NCBI GenBank assembly: GCA_036504975.1
Contig: DASXUF010000110.1
Coordinates: 1-50,872 of the forward strand
Source: Candidatus Binatia bacterium
Lineage (GTDB): Bacteria; Desulfobacterota; Binatia; UBA9968
Reading direction: 5' to 3'
DNA: 50,872 bases
The stretch's first letter is position 1. The number at the start of each line of letters is the position of its first letter. Made by a program: the position numbers and the translations under genes. The notes below the pieces were generated by a model. That model was given only the letters and a program-made list of their open reading frames with translations, was not told the DNA's origin and did not search any database. Positions 34,544 through 42,019 of this stretch are shown piece after piece.

Positions 34544-35962
34544 ATGAAAATGTATTTAGCAGGATCGTGGACCGACAAGCCGAAAAAAATCGAAGTTCGG
34601 AACCCGTATGACAATTCGGTCATCGACATCGTGCCGAAGGGAGAAGCCGCCGACATCGAGCGTGCGCTCAGCTTCGCCGAGCGCGGCGCCAAAGTCATGG
34701 CCAAGCTCTCCGGTTATGAGCGCTGGAAAATTTTGCGCAAGGCCGCCGATCTCATGGCGGCGCGCAACGAAGAGCTGGGCCGGATCATTTCCCGGGAAGA
34801 AGGGAAAGTCATCACGGAAGGGCGCGGGGAAGCCAATCGCGCCGTCGAAACGATGATGGGATCGGCGGAGGAAGCGAAAAGAATTCACGGCGAGACGGTG
34901 CCGCTCGACGGCGATCCCTCGGGAAGTAAGAAACTCGGCTTCACGCTCCGCGTGCCGTGCGGCGTCGTCGCGGCGATCAGCCCGTTCAACTTTCCGCTGA
35001 ACCTCGTCTGCCACAAAGTCGGGCCGGCGCTGGCTGCGGGCAATTCGGTCATCGTCAAACCGGCGTCGGATACTCCGCTCTCGGCCCTGAAGCTGACGGA
35101 GTTGTTGCTCGAAGCCGGCCTGCCGCCGGAGGGCATCCAGTGCATCACCGGCCCGGGCGGCGAGATCGGCGACGCTTTGGTCGCCGATAAGCGCGTGCGT
35201 AAAGTCACTTTCACCGGCAGCCGGGAGGTCGGCGACCGGATCTGCCGCATCGCCGGCATCAAGAAGGTGACGATGGAGCTAGGCTCGAACAGCCCGCTCA
35301 TCGTCATGTCGGATGCCGACTTGGACAAAGTCGCCGCCGCGGTGGTGGCGACCGGATACGCCAACGCGGGACAGGCCTGCATCTCGACTCAACGGGTGCT
35401 CACGGCAAGAAAAATCTACGGCGATTTTCTCGGCGCGCTGAAGCCTAAAGTGGAATCGTTGGCGACGGGCAACCAACTCGACGAAAAAACCAAGGTCGGA
35501 CCGATGGTCAAAGAGAGCGAAGCGTCCCGCGTCGAGGATTGGATTCAGGAAGCGGTCGCAGGCGGCGCGCGGTTGGCGGCCGGCGGCGGCAGGCGCGGCG
35601 CCATCTACGTCCCGGCGGTCGTGGCCGACGTGAAGCCCGATATGCGCATTTCCCGCGACGAGCTATTCGGTCCCGCCGTGGCGGTTACGCCGTTCGATAC
35701 GATCGAAGACGCGATCGCGCTCGCCAACGACAGCGTGTATGGTTTGGCCGCCGGCATCTTCACCGAGAACGTCGAATGGGCGATGAAGTTCGCGCGCGAG
35801 GCGGAGGCCGGGAACCTCCATATCAATTGGGGGCCGCAATGGCGTGTCGATCTCATGCCTTACGGCGGCCTCAAAGAATCCGGCTTCGGCAAGGAAGGCC
35901 CGCGCTACGCCGTCGAAGAGATGACTGAGCTCAAGATGATCGTGTTCCACCTGAACAGTTAG
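34544..35962 (+). CDS. NAD(P)-dependent aldehyde dehydrogenase
   Basis: This 472-residue ALDH-superfamily enzyme shows the cofactor segment GVVAAISPFNFPLNLVCHK, NSVIVKPASDTPLSALK, the Rossmann FTGSREVGDRI, the general-base Glu near 245 in VTMELGSNSP and the catalytic Cys near 279 in NAGQACISTQRV. The C-terminal YGGLKESGFGKEGPRYAVEEMTE box is intact. Similarity looks closest to lactaldehyde/succinate-semialdehyde/glyceraldehyde-3-phosphate types; the exact substrate cannot be read from sequence. It stands alone between the YhaM gene and a dyad, and may be unrelated to the flanking RNA-processing genes. Confidence 0.95.
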   Translation: MKMYLAGSWTDKPKKIEVRNPYDNSVIDIVPKGEAADIERALSFAERGAKVMAKLSGYERWKILRKAADLMAARNEELGRIISREEGKVITEGRGEANRAVETMMGSAEEAKRIHGETVPLDGDPSGSKKLGFTLRVPCGVVAAISPFNFPLNLVCHKVGPALAAGNSVIVKPASDTPLSALKLTELLLEAGLPPEGIQCITGPGGEIGDALVADKRVRKVTFTGSREVGDRICRIAGIKKVTMELGSNSPLIVMSDADLDKVAAAVVATGYANAGQACISTQRVLTARKIYGDFLGALKPKVESLATGNQLDEKTKVGPMVKESEASRVEDWIQEAVAGGARLAAGGGRRGAIYVPAVVADVKPDMRISRDELFGPAVAVTPFDTIEDAIALANDSVYGLAAGIFTENVEWAMKFAREAEAGNLHINWGPQWRVDLMPYGGLKESGFGKEGPRYAVEEMTELKMIVFHLNS

Positions 35963-35992
35963 CAGCAGTTCGTGTCCCCCGACGGCAACAGT

Positions 35993-36084
35993 TGAGTAAG
36001 CAGTACGCAGAAAGCAGTAGTCAGAAAAAACTCGGGTTTCTTTTGCTGCTTACTGCATACTGCCGACTGCCTACTGGATTCTGC
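35993..36084. repeat. Intergenic dyad of AGTAAGCAGT / ACTGCTTACT words
   Basis: The left arm 35993-36030 (GAGTAAGCAGTACGCAG...) faces the right arm 36050-36084 (TGCTGCTTACTGCATACTG...). The loop reads AAAAAACTCGGGTTTCTTTT, itself partly self-complementary. It shares AGTAAGCAGTACGCAG exactly with the dyad near 5310 and ends 20 bases before the rph start. Confidence 0.7.
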
Positions 36085-36104
36085 CAAACAGCCAACGGAC
36101 AAAA

Positions 36105-36842
36105 ATGAGAACCGACGGCCGCAAAGATAGAGAACTGAGGTCCATCCTCATCACTCCCGGCTATATCAAGCACGCCGACGGCTCGGTGCTGATCGAGGTC
36201 GGCGATACGCGCGTGATCTGCACCGCCAAGCTCGAAGATCGCGTGCCGCCGTTTCTCCGCAACAGCGGCAAGGGATGGATCACGGCCGAGTACGGAATGC
36301 TGCCGGGTTCTTCGCAGGAGCGGATCGCGCGCGAGTCGTCGCGCGGCAAGATCGGCGGCAGGACGCACGAGATCCAGCGGCTCATCGGGCGGAGCTTGCG
36401 CGCGATCGCCGACTTAAAATTATTTGGCGAAAAAACCGTCTGGATCGATTGCGACGTGATTCAAGCCGACGGCGGGACGCGGACCGCCTCGATCACCGGC
36501 GCGTACGTGGCGCTTGTCGAAGGAGTGCGCCGCTGGGTAAAGAACGGAATCATCGAGAAATCGCCGGTGCGCGATGCCGTGGCCGCTGTAAGCATCGGGA
36601 TCGTGGACGGAAAAGTGCTTCTCGATCTCAACTACGCGGAAGACAGCCGCGCCGAAGTGGACATGAACATTGTGATGACCGGTTCGGGCAAGTTCATCGA
36701 GGTCCAGGGAACCGCCGAGCACGTGCCCTTTACCAGGAAGAAGCTCGACCGCCTGACCGAGGTCGCCCAACAGGGTATACGCGAGCTCATCAAAGCGCAG
36801 AAAAGGGTATTGAATGAAATGTATTTGACGAAAAGTGTTTAG
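36105..36842 (+). CDS. rph: Ribonuclease PH
   Basis: The 245-residue enzyme removes 3' nucleotides from tRNA precursors using phosphate. Family signatures are present from the first residues: [65 protein letters not shown] (read in part), [21 protein letters not shown] (part) and [19 protein letters not shown] (part). The length matches the family (about 240). In many genomes rph is followed directly by rdgB; here a response-regulator gene lies between them. Confidence 0.98.
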   Translation: MRTDGRKDRELRSILITPGYIKHADGSVLIEVGDTRVICTAKLEDRVPPFLRNSGKGWITAEYGMLPGSSQERIARESSRGKIGGRTHEIQRLIGRSLRAIADLKLFGEKTVWIDCDVIQADGGTRTASITGAYVALVEGVRRWVKNGIIEKSPVRDAVAAVSIGIVDGKVLLDLNYAEDSRAEVDMNIVMTGSGKFIEVQGTAEHVPFTRKKLDRLTEVAQQGIRELIKAQKRVLNEMYLTKSV

Positions 36843-36900
36843 AAAAATTTAAGTTTGCCGTCTTTCTGCCGATAGAAACGCACCGAGGAGGTTTGCAACA

Positions 36901-37338
36901 ATGAGGAAGCGCGTGCTGCTGGTCGAAGATCACCCCGACACGAGCGACATCATACAGCGCGAATTGAGCGTTGTCGGCTACGATGTGCTGATCGCCGAAG
37001 ATGGCCATCAGGCCGTGGCGTTCGCCGCCCATTTGCTTCCCGACGTGATCGTCATGGATATGAAACTGCCGAAGTTGAGCGGCCACGAGGCAACGATGCG
37101 TATTCGCGAGAACTCGAAAACGGCCTCGATACCCATTCTCGCCGCTACCGCTCTGACAGGACCCGGAGAACGCGAAAAATGCCTGGCCGCAGGCTGCAAC
37201 GACTACCTGGCCAAGCCCTTCACCTACAGAGAACTCGACCAGGCGATAAGAAAGCTCCTCCAGCAAGCCAACGCTTCGAAAGAGAATGTGTCCGAGCCGG
37301 TCGCGACCAAGACGGGAAGCGGCTCGGAAAGAAGATAA
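36901..37338 (+). CDS. Orphan single-domain response regulator
   Basis: The product (145 aa) is one receiver domain: KRVLLVEDHPDTSDII with the acidic pair ED, phospho-acceptor Asp in VIVMDMKLPKLSGHE, switch Thr in ILAATAL and Lys in YLAKPFTYREL. A 20-residue charged tail follows (about 125-145) with no output domain. GAGGAGG lies upstream of the ATG at proper spacing. No kinase gene is adjacent; it may serve a distant kinase or the chemosensory operon about 5 kb away. It sits between rph and rdgB, a place where it is not usually found. Confidence 0.93.
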   Translation: MRKRVLLVEDHPDTSDIIQRELSVVGYDVLIAEDGHQAVAFAAHLLPDVIVMDMKLPKLSGHEATMRIRENSKTASIPILAATALTGPGEREKCLAAGCNDYLAKPFTYRELDQAIRKLLQQANASKENVSEPVATKTGSGSERR

Positions 37339-37356
37339 CCCCTCAGATCCCAATGA

Positions 37357-37974
37357 ATGGAGCTTTTAGTAGCTACCACCAATGAGGGCAAACTTGCGGA
37401 GATCGAGGGATCTCTCAGGGAACTACCCGTTCAAGTTCTTCCTCTAGGAGCGCTCAAGAACCGCCCGAGCGTTGTTGAAGACGGAAAGACATTCGAAGAC
37501 AACGCGCGTAAAAAGGCCCGCACGTTGGCTGCGTTCTGCGGACGTTTGACATTGGCGGACGATTCCGGGCTGGAAGTGGACGCGCTCGGTGGGGCGCCGG
37601 GCGTGCACTCGGCGCGCTACAGCGGCGAAGATGGCAATGACGCCCGCAATAACCAAAAGTTGCTTCAAGCTCTGTCGAGCGTTTCTGAGGAGAAGCGCGG
37701 TGCGCGCTTTGTCTGTGTGCTCGCTTTGTGCGCGCCTTCAGCGTTGGGTGGTGAAGAGTGGCTCTTCCGCGCGGAGTGTGAAGGCAGGATTACTTTCGCT
37801 CCAAGAGGAAAGAACGGCTTCGGCTACGACCCGCTGTTCTTTTATCCGCCGCTGGGTTGCACCTTCGGCGAGCTCGAACGTGAAGCCAAGAGCCACGTTA
37901 GCCACAGAGGCCGGGCACTAAAACAACTCATCGAAGCCTTATCCTCGCTGCCGTCGTTCCAAGGAAGACCTTGA
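37357..37974 (+). CDS. rdgB: RdgB/HAM1 non-canonical purine NTP pyrophosphatase
   Basis: The 205-residue enzyme hydrolyses XTP, ITP and dITP to monophosphates, keeping them out of DNA and RNA. Signatures are LLVATTNEGKLAEIEG at the N-terminus, LADDSGLEVDALGGAPGVHSARYSG near 65-90 (given in part) with the metal-binding Asp pair, FVCVLALCAP, RGKNGFGYDPLFFYP and SHRGRALKQL at the end. The length is normal. It starts 18 bases after the response-regulator stop and is the last gene before the tRNA cluster. Confidence 0.97.
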   Translation: MELLVATTNEGKLAEIEGSLRELPVQVLPLGALKNRPSVVEDGKTFEDNARKKARTLAAFCGRLTLADDSGLEVDALGGAPGVHSARYSGEDGNDARNNQKLLQALSSVSEEKRGARFVCVLALCAPSALGGEEWLFRAECEGRITFAPRGKNGFGYDPLFFYPPLGCTFGELEREAKSHVSHRGRALKQLIEALSSLPSFQGRP

Positions 37975-38008
37975 CTCCGATTCCAGTGGAGGCAGAGATT
38001 TTTCGGGG

Positions 38009-38036
38009 TTGATTTCAACCTTTGCCTGTGTAGAAT
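38009..38036 (+). promoter_or_regulatory. Promoter of the tRNA-Pro-led cluster
   Basis: TTGATT (38009-38014) and TAGAAT (38031-38036) are 16 bases apart. The expected start lies about 12 bases before the mature tRNA-Pro 5' end. Confidence 0.6.
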
Positions 38037-38054
38037 GAATTGGTTTGGCTTTGA

Positions 38055-38131
38055 CGGGGCGTAGCGCAGCCTGGTAGCGCACCTGCCTTGGGCGCAGGGG
38101 GTCGGACGTTCAAATCGTCTCGCCCCGACCA
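38055..38131 (+). tRNA. tRNA-Pro (anticodon TGG)
   Basis: A 77-base cloverleaf with acceptor stem CGGGGCG/CGCCCCG, anticodon loop CTTGGGC with TGG at 38089-38091, and TTCAAAT T-loop. The CCA end is encoded (38129-38131). Confidence 0.97.
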
Positions 38132-38135
38132 AAAT

Positions 38136-38222
38136 AGTGAGCAGTGAGACGTGAGGAGTGAGCAGTAAAGAGGCGGCGGTTGTGGAGACTGCTTACCGCT
38201 CACTTCCTCACTGCTCACTTTT
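38136..38222. repeat. Dyad of AGTGAGCAG / CTGCTCACT words between tRNA-Pro and tRNA-Arg
   Basis: The left arm 38136-38170 (AGTGAGCAGTGAGACGTGAG...) is an internal tandem of GTGAGCAG-like words. The right arm 38188-38220 is its imperfect reverse complement. It could fold in the precursor transcript between two tRNAs. Confidence 0.7.
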
Positions 38223-38226
38223 CAAG

Positions 38227-38303
38227 GCGCCAGTAGCTCAGGTGGATAGAGCAACGGCCTTCTAAGCCGTAGGTCAGGGGTTCGAATCCCTTCTGGCGCG
38301 CCA
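38227..38303 (+). tRNA. tRNA-Arg (anticodon TCT)
   Basis: A 77-base cloverleaf with acceptor stem GCGCCAG/CTGGCGC, anticodon stem ACGGC/GCCGT with TCT at 38261-38263, and an encoded CCA. Confidence 0.97.
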
Positions 38304-38318
38304 GTCTGTTTGCGATGC

Positions 38319-38397
38319 GGTGAGTGTAGCTCAATTAGGTTAGAGCACTGGACTGTGGCTCCAGGGGTTGAGGGTTCAAATCCCTTCACTCACCCCA
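38319..38397 (+). tRNA. tRNA-His (anticodon GTG)
   Basis: Acceptor stem GTGAGTG/CACTCAC, with the extra 5' G (38319) facing C at the discriminator position as required for HisRS. Anticodon GTG at 38355-38357; CCA is encoded. Confidence 0.96.
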
Positions 38398-38413
38398 AGC
38401 CCTTCGGGATGGC

Positions 38414-38458
38414 AAATCTCAGATTTCAGATCGCAAAGATTTTGAAATCTGAAATTTG
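38414..38458. repeat. Dyad of CAGATTTCA / TGAAATCTG words between tRNA-His and tRNA-Lys
   Basis: CAAATCTCAGATTTCA (38414-38429) faces TGAAATCTGAAATTTG (38443-38458), 15 of 16 positions complementary. Further copies of the words follow to 38470. A separate perfect hairpin, TCCGAG-CGCAG-CTCGGA, lies at 38470-38486, directly before tRNA-Lys. Confidence 0.75.
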
Positions 38459-38489
38459 AGATCTGAAATTCCGAGCGCAGCTCGGATGC

Positions 38490-38565
<76 letters not shown>

Positions 38566-38629
38566 TTTTAAACATGCATTTGTACGACTCCCGGTTCCAA
38601 GCGATGCCGCCGTTTCATTCGCTTTAGCC

Positions 38630-38658
38630 TTGACTTAGCAGCGCTGGTTTCCTACTCT
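38630..38658 (+). promoter_or_regulatory. Promoter for tRNA-Leu and the tig operon
   Basis: TTGACT (38630-38635) and TACTCT (38653-38658) are 17 bases apart. The inferred start is about 36 bases before tRNA-Leu. No other promoter is evident before tig. Nothing else was recognised in the 135-base gap after tRNA-Lys. Confidence 0.5.
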
Positions 38659-38700
38659 TTTTCTTCAGCCTGGTTGCTTTCAGAATTCCGATCAGAGAAT

Positions 38701-38783
38701 GCGAGAGTGGCGGAACTGGCAGACGCACTAGACTTAGGATCTAGCGGGCAACCGTGGGGGTTCGAGTCCCCCCTCTCGCACCA
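38701..38783 (+). tRNA. tRNA-Leu (anticodon TAG)
   Basis: An 83-base class II tRNA with a long variable arm, acceptor stem GCGAGAG/CTCTCGC, anticodon TAG at 38735-38737, and an encoded CCA. The trigger factor ATG lies only 18 bases beyond its 3' end. Confidence 0.96.
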
Positions 38784-38801
38784 AAAAGCCATCTACACCC
38801 G

Positions 38802-40118
38802 ATGAAAATCGACGTTGACGTGGTCAGTCCGACCCAAAGAAAGATCCGCGTGGAGCTTCCCGGCGACGCCGTCAAGAAGGAGTTTCTGAGCGTGTATGAA
38901 AACCTGAGCCAGCGCGCGAAGATCAAAGGTTTTCGACCCGGGAAAGTTCCCCGCTCCGTCTTACAGGGGGTGTACGGCGACGAAGTTAAAGGGCAGGTGC
39001 TGACGCGCCTCGTGGAGCAATCGCTCGGCGAGGTCTTCAAGCAACGCGGGCTGAAGGTTATTTCGGAGCCGGAAGTCGAGACGGACGCCCTTGAGGAGGG
39101 GAGAGACTTTGTGTTCTCGGCGATGGTAGAGGTGAAGCCCGATATCGAGGTGAAAGACTATCGTGGACTGGAGCTAAAGAAAGCCCGGCTTTCAGTCGAT
39201 GATGATCAAGTGGAGCGAACGCTTGAACGTATCCGGGACGCCTACGCCCAGTTGGTTCCCGTGGAAGACCGTGACGTCGTCGAGCGCGGCGATTTTCTCA
39301 CGCTCGATTTTGTTGGTTCGATCGACGGCAAACCGCTTCCCGGAGGAAAGAGCGAGAACTATTCGTTGGAGGTCGGCGGCGGCAACACGCTGCCTGATTT
39401 CGAAGGAGCTCTCATCGGGTTGACGAAGGGTACCGAACATACTATTAGTGTGCCGTACCCTGCGGACTATTTTAATAAAGAATTGGCCGGAAAAGTGGCA
39501 CAGTTTTCCGTCACCGTTCGCGAAATCAAGAACAAAGTCCTGCCTCCGCTCGACGATGAATTTGCCAAAGACCGCGGCGATTGCTCCACCCTCGAGGACC
39601 TGAAACAGAAAATCCGCGCGCAATTGGAAGCCGAGCTTAGGGAGTTCCAGACCGGGGAGCTCAAAGAGCAGCTCATAGACCGCCTCGTCGAGGCGCATTC
39701 GTTCGACGTCCCGCCGAGCATGGTCGATCGCCAGGTCCGCTATTTGCTCGAACGCCATCAGAGCCGGCAAAAGGCCCAGGGCACGGCGCCTGTCGGCGAG
39801 AAGCCTTCCACCGAAGAGTTGCGCAAGGGGTTCCAGCCTCACGCCAAGCGGCAAGTCAAGGCAACGCTCATTCTAGAGAAAATCGCCGAGCTCGAGAAGG
39901 TCGAAGTGTCGGACTCGGAGGTGCAGAAAAGGGTCGAAGAGACAGCCCGCGTCGCGGGCGAAAAGGCCCCGGCCGTGCGCCATTATTACGACCGGGCGGA
40001 CGCGCGCGAGAACCTTCGGTCACAAATGATCATCGATCGCACCATCGATTACCTTTTGCAGCACGCCGCGATGAAAGAAGTGGAGCCGGCCGTTGATGCC
40101 CAGGGGAAAAACAGTTAA
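38802..40118 (+). CDS. tig: Trigger factor, ribosome-associated chaperone and peptidyl-prolyl isomerase
   Basis: The 438-residue protein has the ribosome-binding N-domain with the GFRPGKVP signature (KGFRPGKVPRSVL, near 45), the FKBP-like PPIase domain (about 160-245; GDFLTLDFVGSIDGKPLPGG in part, FEGALIGLTKGTEHTISV) and a helical C-terminal chaperone domain. ATG 38802 gives the family start MKIDVDVVSPTQRKIRVELP. No Shine-Dalgarno lies in the 18 bases after tRNA-Leu, so initiation may be unusual. It leads the tig-clpP-clpX-lon protein quality-control operon. Confidence 0.98.
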   Translation: MKIDVDVVSPTQRKIRVELPGDAVKKEFLSVYENLSQRAKIKGFRPGKVPRSVLQGVYGDEVKGQVLTRLVEQSLGEVFKQRGLKVISEPEVETDALEEGRDFVFSAMVEVKPDIEVKDYRGLELKKARLSVDDDQVERTLERIRDAYAQLVPVEDRDVVERGDFLTLDFVGSIDGKPLPGGKSENYSLEVGGGNTLPDFEGALIGLTKGTEHTISVPYPADYFNKELAGKVAQFSVTVREIKNKVLPPLDDEFAKDRGDCSTLEDLKQKIRAQLEAELREFQTGELKEQLIDRLVEAHSFDVPPSMVDRQVRYLLERHQSRQKAQGTAPVGEKPSTEELRKGFQPHAKRQVKATLILEKIAELEKVEVSDSEVQKRVEETARVAGEKAPAVRHYYDRADARENLRSQMIIDRTIDYLLQHAAMKEVEPAVDAQGKNS

Positions 40119-40142
40119 AATGTCTTCGAGTGGCAGGGAGTC

Positions 40143-40745
40143 ATGGCGAGCATGAACTTCATTCCAATCGTGGTCGAGCAAACCGGGCGGGGAGAGCGCG
40201 CCTACGATATCTATTCGCGGCTGCTCAAGGACCGAATCGTCTTCCTCGGAACGGTTGTCAACGACGATGTCGCCAACGTCATCACCGCTCAGCTTCTGTT
40301 TCTCGAATCGGAGGATCCGGAGCGGGATATTTTTTTCTACATAAACACGCCGGGGGGATCGGTCACGTCCGGTCTCGCCATTTACGACACCATGGAATAC
40401 GTGCGGCCGCAGATCTCGACCGTGTGCGTGGGACAAGCCGCCAGCATGGGCGCGATCCTGCTCGCCGCCGGGACGAAAGGGAAAAGGTACGCGCTGCCGC
40501 ACTCCCGCATCATGATCCATCAACCGCTCGGAGGATTTCAGGGAACCGCGACCGACGTGGACATTCAGGCGCGGGAGATTCTCCGGATGCGGGAAGAATT
40601 GAACAATATCCTGGTGAAGCACACGGGACAAAGCCAAAAAAAGATAGAAAAGGACACCGACCGCGACTTTTTTATGACCGGGAAGCAGGCTCAGGAATAC
40701 GGGTTGGTTGATGACGTGATCACCAACCGGCCGGTCAAGAAGTAA
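40143..40745 (+). CDS. clpP: ATP-dependent Clp protease proteolytic subunit
   Basis: The 200-residue serine peptidase forms the tetradecameric chamber fed by ClpX. Visible are [22 protein letters not shown] near the N-terminus (in part), the nucleophile Ser in GQAASMGA near 101, the catalytic His in [12 protein letters not shown] near 126 and the Asp region [13 protein letters not shown] (40136-40140) is too close to ATG 40143 and better placed for ATG 40152 ([10 protein letters not shown]), which also fits homologues, so the true start may be 40152. It lies 24 bases after tig and 12 before clpX. Confidence 0.98.
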   Translation: MASMNFIPIVVEQTGRGERAYDIYSRLLKDRIVFLGTVVNDDVANVITAQLLFLESEDPERDIFFYINTPGGSVTSGLAIYDTMEYVRPQISTVCVGQAASMGAILLAAGTKGKRYALPHSRIMIHQPLGGFQGTATDVDIQAREILRMREELNNILVKHTGQSQKKIEKDTDRDFFMTGKQAQEYGLVDDVITNRPVKK

Positions 40746-40757
40746 AGCGAGGATTGT

Positions 40758-42011
40758 ATGCCAAAGCACGGCGACGAGCGTTCGGGAAATTTAGTTTGCT
40801 CTTTTTGCGGCAAGAGTCAGGACGAAGTCCGCAAGCTCATCGCCGGGCCGACCGTTTACATTTGCGACGAATGCATCGATCTCTGCAACGACATCATCGC
40901 GGAAGAGTGCGATCACGAAGAAGCGCTGGCTTCGTCATCAACCGTCCCCAAGCCGGCCGAGATCAAGCGGGTGTTGGACCAGTACGTCATCGGCCAGGAA
41001 CGCGCGAAAAAGATACTGGCCGTCGCGGTCCATAACCATTATAAGCGCATCGACAGCCAGATGGTGACGGGGGACGTCGAGCTGCAGAAAAGCAATATCC
41101 TTCTACTCGGGCCGACCGGCTCGGGGAAAACGCTCCTCGCTCAAACCTTGGCGCGCTTTCTCCAGGTCCCTTTTACGATCGCCGACGCGACGAGCCTCAC
41201 CGAAGCGGGGTACGTGGGCGAGGACGTCGAGAATATCATCCTCAACCTGCTCCAGGCGGCGGACTACGACGTGGAAAAGGCCCAGCGGGGAATCGTTTAC
41301 ATCGACGAGATCGACAAGATCTCGCGGAAGTCGGAGAATCCGTCGATCACGCGCGACGTCTCCGGCGAAGGCGTGCAGCAGGCGCTGCTCAAGATCATCG
41401 AAGGCACGATGGCGAGCGTGCCGCCCAAAGGGGGAAGAAAGCACCCGCAGCAGGAATTTCTCCAGGTGGACACGACCAATATTCTTTTTCTCTGCGGCGG
41501 CGCCTTTGTCGGTCTGGAAGACATCATTCGCAAGCGCACCGGCCGGAAACAGATGGGCTTCGGCGGCGAAATCGATCAGCGCGACGGCCGACGTCCGAGC
41601 GAGCTATTGCATGTAGTGCAGCCCGAAGACCTGCTGAAGTTCGGCCTCATCCCCGAATTCATCGGCCGCCTGCCGGTGTTGGCGACCTTGGACGAGCTCG
41701 AAGAGACCGCGCTGGTGCGGATCTTAAAGGAGCCGAAGAACGCTCTCACCAAGCAGTACTCCAAGCTCTTCGAGATGGAGAGCGTTCATCTCAAGTTTAC
41801 CGAAGAGGCGCTAAAGGCGATCGCCAAAGAGGCGATGAAGAGAAAGTCGGGTGCGCGCGGCTTGCGGGCCATCATGGAAAACATCATGCTGGACGTGATG
41901 TACGACATGCCGTCGCAACCCAATATTAAGGAAGTGGTCGTCTCCGAGGAAGTCGTGACCCGAAACGAGGCTCCGATCATCGTTTACAGCAAAGCGGCAG
42001 AGAGCGCATAG
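40758..42011 (+). CDS. clpX: ClpX, ATPase subunit of ClpXP protease
   Basis: The 417-residue AAA+ unfoldase has the N-terminal zinc-binding domain (Cys14, Cys17, Cys36, Cys39), Walker [16 protein letters not shown] near 118, Walker [11 protein letters not shown] near 178, the pore loop region [10 protein letters not shown], the sensor region [11 protein letters not shown]-like segment ([15 protein letters not shown]) and the C-terminal [12 protein letters not shown] box with sensor 2 Arg. The IGF-type loop that docks ClpP is expected near 265 (KQMGFGGEI). It unfolds tagged substrates for the ClpP encoded just upstream. Confidence 0.98.
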   Translation: MPKHGDERSGNLVCSFCGKSQDEVRKLIAGPTVYICDECIDLCNDIIAEECDHEEALASSSTVPKPAEIKRVLDQYVIGQERAKKILAVAVHNHYKRIDSQMVTGDVELQKSNILLLGPTGSGKTLLAQTLARFLQVPFTIADATSLTEAGYVGEDVENIILNLLQAADYDVEKAQRGIVYIDEIDKISRKSENPSITRDVSGEGVQQALLKIIEGTMASVPPKGGRKHPQQEFLQVDTTNILFLCGGAFVGLEDIIRKRTGRKQMGFGGEIDQRDGRRPSELLHVVQPEDLLKFGLIPEFIGRLPVLATLDELEETALVRILKEPKNALTKQYSKLFEMESVHLKFTEEALKAIAKEAMKRKSGARGLRAIMENIMLDVMYDMPSQPNIKEVVVSEEVVTRNEAPIIVYSKAAESA

Positions 42012-42019
42012 GGAGAAAA

